From: Sorex araneus
Taxonomy: Eukaryota > Chordata > Mammalia > Eulipotyphla > Soricidae
Assembly: GCF_027595985.1 (NCBI RefSeq)
Contig: NC_073306.1
Span: 152,940,919 to 153,004,918 of the forward strand
DNA length: 64,000 nucleotides
Direction: 5' to 3'
Under the pieces are notes generated by a model. It searched no databases, was not told where the DNA came from, and worked only from the letters and a program-made list of their open reading frames with translations. Positions 22,855-55,123 of this stretch are shown one piece after another. Both the position numbers and the translations under genes were made by a program. Position 1 is the stretch's first letter; every line of letters starts with the position of its first letter.

Positions 22855-23530
22855 AATTTTCAATTGATCTTCATTAAAAACACTGTGATTTACAAAGCTG
22901 TCCATTATGTGCTTGTTCCAGCGTTTAGTGTTCCAGCCCCCACTGTGACCTTCCCACCAATATCCGCAGGTTCCCTTCCAATTCCAACCTGCCCCTACTT
23001 TTTAAAAAATTGGATCACCATGAATTACCAAATTAGTTATTCATGATTGAGTTTCAAGTGTACTATGTTTCAACACCAATCCCTTCACCAGTGTCCACTT
23101 CACTCCGCCACTGTCTACAATTTCCCTCCTGTTTCCCATCCTGCCCCTATGGCAGGCACTTTTATACACCCGCCCCCGCCCCCCCACACCCCTTTCTTTT
23201 CCTTTTCTTTCCCCTCCTTTTAGGCACTGATTCACAGTACTGTTGCTAATAGGGCATCATGCATATCACTTTCCCTCCTTTCCGCACCCCAGAGACCACT
23301 TCCATCATTGTCCCAGTGGGCCCTTCCCTGACACTTTCCCCCTCCCCCACCAGTGGCAAGCTTCCCAGTAAGGACCAACTCTCTTGTTCTTTCTTTCTAC
23401 TGCCTTTGCGCTTTAGCTACTCCCCTGCTGTGTTTCTTTACATCCCACATAGGCCTGAGATCATTCTGTGTCTGTGCCCCTCTCTCTGACTCATTTTACA
23501 TTCCATTTCTTAGTGGTAGCTGCAGCTTGA
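22855..23530 (-). mobile_element. L1 3' end, antisense
   Basis: Several L1 3' blocks in antisense order: 'ACTGTGATTTACAAAGCTGTCCATTATG', 'CCAGTGTCCACTTCACTCCGCCAC', 'CCTGCCCCTATGGCAGGCAC', a pyrimidine tract, and 'GCCTGAGATCATTCTGTGTCTGTGCC', which recurs in the L1 at 36530-36895. Two 3' UTR-like segments in a row (22860-22990, 23000-23240) suggest nested or tandem L1 ends. Confidence 0.7.
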
Positions 23531-23879
23531 GCTCATTGGAAGGAGGAAAAGCTACAAAGTGTTAACAAAGATTTGCGTCCTCCACGTGAATACACAAAAC
23601 CTCAGGTAAGTCTGGTGAGTTTATGATGCAACTTTGGTCTCTGATGAAGAACGAGAGGATCTACCATACAGCCTTCAAGAAAGGATGACCAAATCCTCGC
23701 TCCGCCTAGAAGTAGTAGACATTCTTTCCCTCCAGCCAGCCCTGCCAACCTCTGCTCCTCAGACACTAGGGTTAGCATTAGAAATGATTTTCCTCTCCAA
23801 GGTGCCTTCTTTCAACTATGTAAGTTTGTGCAGTGAAAAAAAAAATACCGTTCCTATAAAAAAAATAATTAAGTGTCTT

Positions 23880-24057
23880 GGGGCTGGAGCAATAGCACAG
23901 CGGGTAGGGCGTTTGCCTTGCACACGGCCGACCCGGGTTCGATTCCCAGCATCCTATATGGTCCCCTGAGCACCGCCTGGAGTTAATACTTGAGTACAGA
24001 GACAGAAGTAACCCCTGTGCATCTCCGGGTGTGACCCAAAAAGCCAAAAAAAAAGAA
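23880..24057 (+). mobile_element. SOR-type SINE, young
   Basis: Full-length copy close to consensus, flanked by the 9-bp duplication AAGTGTCTT (23871-23879 and 24058-24066). It ends about 0.1 kb upstream of the LAP3 CpG island. Confidence 0.95.
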
Positions 24058-24346
24058 AAGTGTCTTTCCCCCAACCAATATTTGAGCTAGCTGCCTCACT
24101 GGGACAAGTTTGTCAAAAAGTTCAAAAATAAGGACAAATAAAAAGAACTCAGCGGCGCGGCTTCACCGCCCAGTTTGACCTCTGGCTCAACGCTACGAAG
24201 CACGTTCAGCCACCTTGACCCCGCGGCCAGCCCCTCACCCCCAAACTCAGAGCTGCGCTCCTCTTGGCCAGAGCCCAGGGAGCTCCGCCTCTACCCCGCC
24301 CCTCTAACCTCGACTCCTCCCACTTTAGCCTCAGTCAACCCGTGCA

Positions 24347-24358
24347 CGCGCACGCGCA
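24347..24358. promoter_or_regulatory. NRF1-type site
   Basis: CGCGCACGCGCA fits the NRF1 consensus YGCGCAYGCGCR at every position, about 260 bp upstream of the LAP3 ATG. Confidence 0.65.
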
Positions 24359-24619
24359 CTCACGCGAGCTCGCGGCCACGCCCACTAGCCTGGCGCAGGC
24401 TTCGCCGCCAGGACACACGCACGCTCGCCCCGTGCCCGAGCACGTACGCGCGCGCCTGCCCCCGCCCCGCGCCCCGCCTCTAGGTGAACGGCGGCGGCGC
24501 GCTTGGCCACGCCCCCGGCGCTCGGCCACGCCCCCGGCCTCAGGCGCTCGCTCCCGGAGAGGCCCCGCCCCCGGCGCCACGTGCTCGCCGGAGGGCGGCG
24601 CAGGGGCCGCGCTGGAAAG

Positions 24620-46840
<22,221 letters not shown>

Positions 46841-47205
46841 GCCCCTCCTCCGACTCCCCGCGGCTCCGCCGGGACACCTGGACATCAGCACGTTTGAGTG
46901 AACTGCTGGAAGGGCGCGGAAGGGGGATATTTAACATGGTAGGATTCAGCGACAGTTTGGTGTCTCGATGTGCTTTTATTTTTTCCATTGTCGCAGAGAT
47001 TTGTAAAGGTGGAGTCAGTGCCTGGCACGGCCAGGAGTTGGGTGTCCCTAAGGAGATGCTTTGTAAAGAGCTTCGCGATCAGAGTCAGTGATAGGAATGG
47101 AGGAGCAGACTTGAATTTTGAATTTTTGGAGATCATGAACATGACAAACTACCTAAAGTTATGATGTGATTTCAGAAACAATAAATACAACTTTTTGTGC
47201 TGCGT
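46841..47205 (+). other. LAP3: LAP3 3' UTR
   Basis: Non-coding, SINE-free sequence from the stop to just after the poly(A) signal. The 3' end is placed by the signal and the following GT-rich stretch. Confidence 0.8.
47180..47185 (+). terminator. LAP3: LAP3 polyadenylation signal
   Basis: AATAAA 340 bp after the stop codon, with a GTGGTGTGTCT downstream element about 20 bp later. Confidence 0.88.
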
Positions 47206-47507
47206 GGTGTGTCTCGGATGTTCCTTTATCCCGTCACTAGCACAACACAGCTGTCCTTGGACTGTGTTACAGTAGCACAGTAAATTGGGCGAGGCAGTCT
47301 TGGTATTTTCTGTCACTTTGGGACACTCGTGATAAGCATTATAATTACCGGGCACATCATCTCCAAAACTAATCAGTCCCCAAGGAGCAGGCTTCTCTGA
47401 CTGCTATGAACTCAGTAACCTTCTGCCAGACTCTAAGAGAGGTTCTTCTTAATAAACTGTGGAATTCTCCCAGTAACCCAGCAAAGTCGGTACAAGCAGC
47501 ATTTCAG

Positions 47508-47660
47508 GCCAGAGATGTGGGACAGCAATTAGGGCGGCGCTTGCCTTGCATGCGGCCGGCCCAGGCTTGATCCCCAGCGTTCCATATGGTCCCCGAGCAC
47601 CGGCAAGAGTGTAGAGCCAGGAGTAAGCCCTAAGCGTATCAGAAGCGGCCCCCCAAAAAA
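47508..47660 (+). mobile_element. SINE
   Basis: 'GGCCAGAGATGTGGGACAGC', 'GGCGCTTGCCTTGCATGCGG', 'CCAGGCTTGATCCCCAGC'; end A-rich. Confidence 0.82.
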
Positions 47661-48155
47661 CAAAAACAGAAAAACAAGTCCTCATTCCATAGACAAAGCG
47701 AATGAGCACCAGGGCCTGGCTCTCGGCTCTGCCCTCAGTTACACTGTCATGCGGGCTTTCAGGTCGGATGGGGAAGGAATTTGTCCAAAACACTAAAGTA
47801 AGAAACCAAGACAAACTATTTGCTTACCTCCTGGGCCTGCAGCCAGTCAACCGAGTTTGATTTGTACAAGCTTAGAATAAAGCTTTCCTCACTGTGTCGG
47901 ATGAATCGGATTACCCAGGAATAGGATCCCTGCCCTGCCCCGTGTGCGGAAACGGAGAACTGGCAGGGAAAGTATTGGGAGTTATTTTTAATACTGAAAA
48001 TTTTTGATACAGAGGAGGATATTGCTGCATCTGGACCTGTCTGTTGAGAGGTGATGGTAGCGGCATGCAAGTGTATCTTACATGAATTAAGAAATTCCTA
48101 AAGGGGGCCTATGGGTTTCCCTGGTTATTCAGGTTCAGAAGTTGCTACTTTGATG
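47660..48155. other. Intergenic, nothing recognised
   Basis: No coding segment or named repeat seen between two SINEs. Confidence 0.4.
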
Positions 48156-48159
48156 TGGT

Positions 48160-48322
48160 GGGGGGGAAGGTCCACGCCTGGCAGTGCTCAGGGCTTACTC
48201 CTAGTTCGGTGTTTGGACTCAATCCTGGTGGGGCTCAGGGGACTGTATGGGGAGTTGGGGATTGGAGCTGGGTTGGCTGCATGCAAACAATCTCCCCGCC
48301 TGCAGTGCTCTCTGCAGCCCCA
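48160..48322 (-). mobile_element. SINE, antisense
   Basis: 'GCCTGGCAGTGCTCAGGGCTTACTCC', 'GGTGGGGCTCAGGGGACTGTATGGGG', 'CAGTGCTCTCTGCAGCCCC'. Confidence 0.82.
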
Positions 48323-48442
48323 GAAGCTGCCGCTGCTATGGAGGAAAGATGGAATCAGGAGGTAGAACTGGCAGCTTGTAGAGGGAAACTTTAATATTTG
48401 GGATTTTTTTTTTTTAATTTGTGCTAAGACACCATGGTTTAC

Positions 48443-48607
48443 AGGGCTGGAGAGATGGTACAGTGGACAGAGCTCTTCTCTGCTACGTGGCTGACCTGGA
48501 TTTCAATCCCCAGCATCCCGTATGGTTCCCCAAGCACTGCTGGGAGTAATTCCTGAGTGCAGAGCTAGGAGTAACCCCAAGCATTGCTGGGAGCAAAACC
48601 AGAAAAA
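48443..48607 (+). mobile_element. SINE
   Basis: 'CAGGGCTGGAGAGATGGTACAG', 'CCCAGCATCCCGTATGGTTCCC', 'GAGTAATTCCTGAGTGCAGAGC'. Confidence 0.85.
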
Positions 48608-48609
48608 GA

Positions 48610-49290
48610 CACTGTTGAATAAAGTTGTTCATAGTTGTTTTAGTCACACAATGTCCCAGTTTCTTTCTAGGAGATTCACAAGGCTAAGGAAGGGTTTGAC
48701 AGAAGCTTACTGTCAGAGGGTTTTTGTGTTTTTCTCTTTTACGGACAAAAGGACAATAGCACTCTGTTTACTGAGTGTAGGAGTCAAAGAGCCTGGTAGG
48801 GCCCTGGATGCTCTGGCTTATCTTACTTTAGCTGAAACTTGATAGAGGTCACTGCACTTGCAACAGCCTGCTAGCTCCTTGGCAGCCCGACACTGGTCCT
48901 CAGAACCTCTCTCTACACCTAGTGGCCGTACCTCCATCTGCATCGTAGATGCGGATACTGCAGAACTGGAGAGAAGCAACTCCAGAACTGCAGATGTAGG
49001 ACGCCTCCTCCCCATCAGTGTTCACAATGACTGAAGCAGAAACTGCAGAGCCCAGTGCAGCCCCAGAACCATCAGAAACCAGAGACTGTGAGTATCACCG
49101 GCACCGTCAGTCCCCGTGGCCTGTTGGGGTTAAAGGTCACATGAAGATAAGTAACTGGTGCCAGGCAAAGGAAGTGCAGTTACAATTCATGAGTGAGTAG
49201 CTTTCACTGAAGCCCGACACAACCCTTGGGCTTCCATCATCAACCAGGTATGCCATGACGGCTGCAAGGGATTTGGGAAACGTGTTAAAG
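48610..49290. other. Intergenic, nothing recognised
   Basis: L1-like trace at 48615-48650 ('AATAAAGTTGTTCATAG'), otherwise unassigned. No exon seen. Confidence 0.4.
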
Positions 49291-49298
49291 TGAGCACA

Positions 49299-49462
49299 GG
49301 GGGCACTGGATAGTACAATGGGTGGGGTATTTGCCTGGCACACAGTTGACCCAGGTTGTTCTCTGGCACCCCATACAGTCTCCCAAATCTTCGCCAGGAG
49401 TGATTCCTGAGCACAGAGCCAGAAGTAAGCCCTGAGCAGTACTGGGTGTGGTCTAAGAAAAC
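49299..49462 (+). mobile_element. SINE
   Basis: 'GGGGGCACTGGATAGTACAATGG', 'GACCCAGGTTGTTCTCTGG', 'GAGTGATTCCTGAGCACAGAGCC', A-rich end. Confidence 0.83.
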
Positions 49463-49566
49463 AAAATTGAATAAAACTAGCAAGAAATATGAAGTGGAGC
49501 AAGGAAAACCTCTTCAACAGATGGTTTGGGAAAACGGGTGAATCACATGCAAAAAGTAAACTCTGG

Positions 49567-49734
49567 GGACTGGAGTGATAGCACAGCGAGTAGGGCGTTT
49601 GCCTTGCACGCGGCTGACCCGGGTTCGAATCCCAGCATCCTATATGGTCCCCAGCACCGCCAGGAGTAATTCCTGAGTGCATGAGCCAGGAGTGACCCCT
49701 GTGCATCGCTGGGTGTGACCCAAAAAGCAAAAAA
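49567..49734 (+). mobile_element. SOR-type SINE, young
   Basis: Close to consensus, with 14-bp target duplication AAAGTAAACTCTGG at 49553-49566 and 49735-49748. Confidence 0.95.
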
Positions 49735-49749
49735 AAAGTAAACTCTGGC

Positions 49750-50634
49750 CTCTTTCTAACACTGTGCACAAAAGTCAAATAAAAACAATAAAGACCTCAA
49801 TATTAGACCTGAACTCATAAGTTACATTGATGAAAACAGGTAGAACACTTCAAGACTTTGAATCTAGAGGCATCCTCAATGATTCTGTGCCATCAAACCA
49901 AGAAACTTTGCACCACAAAGCAATAATGACCAGAGCAAAAGGACACTCCATTAATTGGAAGAAAATATTTTTGCACCAACTCATTTGGCAGAGGGTTAAC
50001 ATCCAAGATATATAATGTGCTGGTAGAATGTTAAAAATAAAACGTCCTTGGGCCAGAGTGGGTGCTGGCCTTGAAAGTGGTTCACCCAGGTTGGATCCCC
50101 AGTACCACAAATGGTCCACGGAGGGTTCTCCTGAGCACTGCTGGATGTGACCCCAAAACAAAACAGAACAGAAGACATGCAGATGGCTAAAAGGTATATG
50201 GGGAAAAAATGCTCTTCATCACTTATTATCAGGAAAATGCAATTCAAAACAATATCATTTCACACCAGTAAAAGTGGCACACATCACAAAAAATAGTGAC
50301 AGCCAGTGTTGGTGTGAGGTGGGGGGAGGTGAGTGAGGGGGAAGACACCCTCGATTCAGTGCTGATGGGAATGTTGACAGGTTTAAATGGGGGGAAACAA
50401 TATGGCTGCATCTCTAAAAGCTAGGAATTGACCTTCCACATGATCCAACAATTTTACATCTTGGTGTCTATCCCAAAGAGCCCTATTCAGAAAATACATT
50501 TGCACTCTGATATTCATTGCAGCATTATTCACAATAGCCAAAATTCACAAACAACTCCTTTCCAAAAACAGATAATTGGATAAAGATACTATGGTACATA
50601 TACCCAATGGAATAGTACTCAGCTATAAGAAAAG
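49750..50634 (+). mobile_element. L1 ORF2 3' part (relic), split by a SINE
   Basis: Decayed L1 ORF2 terminus: 'TTGGCAGAGGGTTAACATCCAAGATATATAA', later 'TTGGTGTCTATCCCAAAG', 'GCAGCATTATTCACAATAGCC' and 'CAATGGAATAGTACTCAGCTATAAG' are L1 landmarks in the right order. Many stops; not functional. It ends abruptly where RTE sequence begins. Confidence 0.85.
50048..50163 (+). mobile_element. SINE, partial, inside L1
   Basis: 'CTTGGGCCAGAGTGGGTGC', 'CACCCAGGTTGGATCCCCAG', 'GCACTGCTGGATGTGACCCC'. Confidence 0.75.
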
Positions 50635-51878
50635 ACCCGAACACCTGAAGAATCTGCCGCCAGCGCTCATCAATACACTGGCTTGGCTCTTCACATGCTA
50701 CCTGTCTGAATGCAAGGTTCCATTCCCGTGGAAAACCATTCTGTTGTACAAGAAGGGAGACATCTACGACATCGGCAACCATTGCCCAATTTGCCTGCTG
50801 TCTGTCATTTACAAGTTGCTCACTCGTGTCATCCTGAATAGAATAGGCAGAACACTAGATGAAGGACAACCATGCGAGCAAGCTGGGTTCCAAAAAGGAT
50901 TCAGCACTCGATTGACCATATCCGCACAGTGACAAAACTCATTGAAGTTTCTCAAGAGTTCAAGATGCCGCTCTGTCTAACATTCATCGACTTAAAGAAG
51001 GCCTCCGATTCTGTTGAGAATGAAGTGGTCATCGGAGCCCTGGCCAGACAGGGTGTTCAAAGTCAGTACATCAAGATCCTCCTGGAGCTGTGTTGTGGAT
51101 TCACCACCAGGATCTCACCATTCTATAAGGAAGCGATCGTTGACATAAAGAGAGGGGTTCAGCAGTTGATACCATTTCACCGAAACTCTTCGGTGCCACC
51201 CTCGAGAATGTTATGCGACGACTGGAATGGGAAGGAGGAATGGGAGTGAAGATAAAGAGTCGGCAACTACACCACCTCCACTTCACTGATGACATAGTTC
51301 TGATAATGCCAAACATTAGCCAAGCAGCACAAATGCTGGCTGTTTTCGACGCGAGTGTGGAAAGGTCAGACTGCAGCTGAATCTCAACAAGACGATGTTC
51401 ATAAAAAACGAACTAGTCCCTGACACTCCATTTGATCCCAATGGAATGAACATCCTTGAATGCAGCAGCTTTCAGGTCAAGAACTCAACATGAGGTATGA
51501 CTTGACAACAGAACTGCACAGGAGGAAGAGAGCAGAGTGGAACGCCTTCAAGAGCGTTGAAGAAGTGGTTAAGAGGACGAAGAACCTCTGACCCTGGGCA
51601 CATCTTTTCGACTCCACCGTACTTCCTTCACTAACTATGCCTCAGAGACCTGGGCCCTATGCAAACAAGCTGAGAATGCTATTCCAGTATCCCAAAGAGG
51701 AATCGAAAGAGCTATGCTAGGAGTATGCCATCTCACTCAAGTGAGAGAAAAAATCAGGAGTTCCGGCCTCCATCAACGGTTAAGAATCAGGGACGCTGTC
51801 TCGTTTGCCAAGGCATCAAAAATCAGATGGACCGGACATGTAATGCGATTCAGAGATGACCACTGGACTAATGGCCCT
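50635..51878 (+). mobile_element. RTE-clade LINE reverse-transcriptase segment, both ends lost
   Basis: Broken RTE ORF2. One frame reads CPICLLSVIYKLLTRVILNR and GEGQPCEQAGFQKGF-like RT blocks. After a frameshift near 50900 another reads MPLCLTFIDLKKASDSVE (RT block A, F-x-D) and FTDDIVLIMP (variant of the catalytic FADD box, 51284-51310). A later stretch has QVREKIRSSGLHQRLRIRDA and TGHVMRFRDDHWT. Several frameshifts and stops make it a pseudogene. It starts at an L1 junction and lacks the RTE 3' tail. Confidence 0.88.
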
Positions 51879-52180
51879 GGAATAATTTATTCATAAAACC
51901 CCATCAATATCAGTATTGTAATACAAGGTACCTAAAATAATTTTTTTTTTAATTTGTGTAGAATGAATGGGTACCTACCTCCCTACTAACAGGTAAATAG
52001 CCCAGAGGGAGAGCATTGGCCAGTCACTTTAACCATGAAGGGAAAAGCAGGCTGCAGCCGTGGGAAGGCTCGTTCCGCACATCTTTAACGAAATTAGATC
52101 AAACCCTAATCCCCGTCTCAAACAAAGGTAAAAAGCCCGGAGCGGCTTCTTGCGGGATAGAGGAGGGGACTAAGGGAAAC
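51878..52180. other. Intergenic, nothing recognised
   Basis: Short unassigned stretch between the RTE relic and the MED28 CpG island. Confidence 0.4.
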
Positions 52181-52236
52181 ACACACTCATCTGGTTCCAT
52201 CAGCGCTCCCGGACCCGCCTCCGCGAGCTCCGCCCC

Positions 52237-52263
52237 GTCACGTGAAGGCTCGGATCACGTGAC
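52237..52263. promoter_or_regulatory. MED28: Paired CLEAR/USF-type E-boxes
   Basis: GTCACGTGAA (52237-52246) and ATCACGTGAC (52254-52263) each differ at one end base from the 10-bp CLEAR palindrome GTCACGTGAC bound by TFEB/TFE3-type bHLH-Zip factors; USF or MAX could bind too. Confidence 0.6.
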
Positions 52264-52335
52264 CATGCGCTGGCCCACAACCCCCGCCCCCGCTCCGCGC
52301 AGGCGCGGTCGGCCCCTTCTGCCGCCCTTTCAAAC

Positions 52336-52494
52336 ATGGCGGCTCCGCTGGGCGGCATGTTCTCCGGGCAGCCGCCGGGCGCCCCGCAGCCCCCGCCGGG
52401 GCTCCCAGGCCAGGCTTCCCTTCTTCACGCCGCCACAGGCGCCCCTCGCACTTCCAACAGTACGCTGGTGGACGAGCTGGAATCTTCTTTTGAG
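52336..52494 (+). CDS. MED28: MED28 exon 1 (coding part)
   Basis: Codons 1-53, donor GTAGGG. Encodes [15 protein letters not shown] and [12 protein letters not shown]. The ATG has A at -3 and G at +4. Confidence 0.96.
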
Positions 52495-55086
52495 GTAGGG
52501 CGGGCCGGGGGCCCGCGGCCTGGGCCGACCCGGCCGCCCTGCAGCACAACTGCGCATGCGCAGTCGAGTGCCTTGGCGCGCCAGGGCCTCCGCCCCCGCC
52601 CCCCTCCGATACGGGTCTGCACGCTCAGGGCAGCGGGCACGAGAGTCGTCGGAGGCTGGTGTGTGGCGGAGATGAGGAGACGCTGCCCGAGTCTTTACCC
52701 GCCGGCCGAACCCGGCCCACCCAGCACGTAGCCCGCCCTGCGCCGTGTCGTCTGGGCTCCCGAGCGACTGCACGGGCCCCAGTCGCAGGGACTTGCGGAG
52801 CTCGAGGACAGTGCCAGATTGTCGGGCTCGGGGCTGGAGATACAATACAACGGACGGGGAGCTTGCCATGCATGCAGGTCACCTGGGTTCGTTCCCGGAC
52901 CTTCATAGCGCCCCCGAGCACCCCCAGTAGTGACCCCTGAGCACCGCCAAGGGTAGCCCCAAGACAGTCTTGGCGGGCAGAGCCTGGTATTGGGCAGACT
53001 GAGGTCAGGGGAAAGGTGCACATTCGGTTCTTTGCAGGAGTTTATAACCGCAGCAGGGGAGGCGGGGCCGGGTGAAAGGATAATTGAAAGTTAAGTGCCT
53101 TGGTAGCTTCCGTGGGGGTCGAACCTGGCCAAGGAATCATCAGTCATAAGTTCTCGTTGGAGCTGTGAGGTTCGCTGTGTCAGGAACTTTCGAATCTTGT
53201 AGTGGGGCGCGGATGGCATCCATAAAGGAATATTGGGGGTCGGGGGAGCTGCGTAGGCAAAATGCGTTTCCTGGTGAGTGCATTCAGACATTTGGGAGTG
53301 ACTGACTTGAAAGATGGGGCGGGAGAGATGGGACAGAGCTCAGGCACTCCCTTGCGGGCAGCCCACTCCTTGGGTCTGGGGCACGAGCGCCCTGGTGAGC
53401 TCAGCAGTCTTGGTCTTACTCCGAAGTAGGATCTTTGACACTTTCTCTTCCGTGGATGTTTTGATCACACAGGCTTGCTTTGCTTCCCTTGTGAGCCAGG
53501 ACTACGTGAATGGCACAGATCAGGAAGAGATTCGAACAGGTAAGAACCCCCGCCCTGTGGCCTGTGGTTTGCCTGCAAGGTTTCTAATGGCTGTGGCTTT
53601 GGCCAGGCTTTGATTTTTGGTGTTTTGGGGCCACACCCAGCAGTGCTCAGGTGTGCATGTGGGATGAGGGATGTGCAGGTCACCTCATGCAGGGTGAGTG
53701 CTGTGGCTTGCCATACTAGGGTTCCAGCCCAGCTCAGAGCATTTTGATGCCGCAGTCTGTCCCATTTTGCTGACTGCCCTAAGAGAGCTTCTGGGGCGGC
53801 TGAGATGCAGAGTCTCTGCTTCCTGCTGCTTATTGACTGGTCCTGCGGATGGACTGTATTGGTGGGCTTTTCAAAGTCCCACACAAAGTTCTGTTTGCAG
53901 AGGTGACCAGAGCGTCTGGGTTATTTTTTGGGGGGGGGGTATCATATTTTAGGTGTTCAATTTTAAGCAGAAATGATGGTACTGATTGCTGGGTCTCTGG
54001 ACTATTTTCCTGCAGAACTCGTGGCTTTTGTGTGCTTTTAAGATCTCTTACTTGTGGTTGGGGAGTCGGGACAGGGGTGGTACTATTGCTGGGGCCAGGA
54101 TAAAGTCCCACCGTTCATCTCTGAGGTGCTGTTGTGATACTCTTGACTGTTCACGTCTCACTGTAAGTGTGTGTCTGTTGGCCTTACTTTATTATTTTTA
54201 AGGTGTTGATCAGTGTATCCAGAAGTTCTTGGATATTGCCAGACAGACAGAGTGTTTCTTCCTACAGAAAAGATTGCAGCTCTCTGTGCAGAAACCGGAG
54301 CAGGTCATCAAAGAGGCAAGTGCCCCTTCAGTTCCTCACGGGGACTTGGAGCCGCGTGTCCCTGCGCCTTACACAGTGAGGCCTCTCGGTGTTCACCAGA
54401 GCAGAAAGTAACTGTTCTGCCCCAAGTGTCTTGCAACGCAGGGTCTCCCTGAACTTGGTGGAGTGAGATCAGGGCCTATGTGATGGGGGTGCCTGGGACC
54501 CCTGCCCTGGGGAGGGAGGAACTTCCCTGCCCAGCAGGCCAGCGCTAGCCCCAGTGGGAAGCACTCCCTGGAGACGGTTGTTTCGGAAATGAGTGCTCCC
54601 CTAAGCTGACCTTTCATCAGGAGCATTGTTCTGATGGGCTGCTAGCAAGGTGGGAAGGTGAAAGGGCTGATCCCTTGTGGTTGGCTGAAGAGCTGCTGCA
54701 GAGGACAGTTAAGGCTCCTGCCAGCTTCCACCCGGCCCTGCAAAGGGCCCTCTGAGCACAGAGCCAGGAGCAGCCCCTGAGCATTGCCAGGGCTGGCACC
54801 AAAACCATCATGTCAGATCGTTTCCTGAATTTGCGTCCTTACTCAGATTATACAGGTGTATAATTAGGTGTACAGTCAAGACCAGGTTTTGAATAAAGAG
54901 GTTTTTTTTTTTTTAATTGAATCACTGTGAGATAGACCCTCACAATGCTGTTCATGATTAGGTTTCAGTCATACAGTGTTCCAGCACCCCTCCCTCCACC
55001 TGTGTGTGCACATTTCCCAGCACCAGTGTCCCCAGGTTCCCTCCCATCACCCCCCACCCCCAGCCTGCCTCTATGGCAAGGGCTTT

Positions 55087-55123
<37 letters not shown>

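Larger units (their letters stand above)
52190..52800 (+). promoter_or_regulatory. MED28: MED28 CpG island and promoter
   Basis: CpG-rich block around the MED28 ATG with GC boxes, two CACGTG E-boxes (52237-52263), an AACATGGCGGC word over the start codon (52333-52343, YY1-like) and an NRF1-type palindrome early in intron 1. No TATA box. Confidence 0.85.

Noticed and set aside
52238-52549. Antisense frame across the MED28 first exon as a bidirectional partner gene
   Set aside because: No splice or homology support; a divergent transcript is possible but not shown by sequence.
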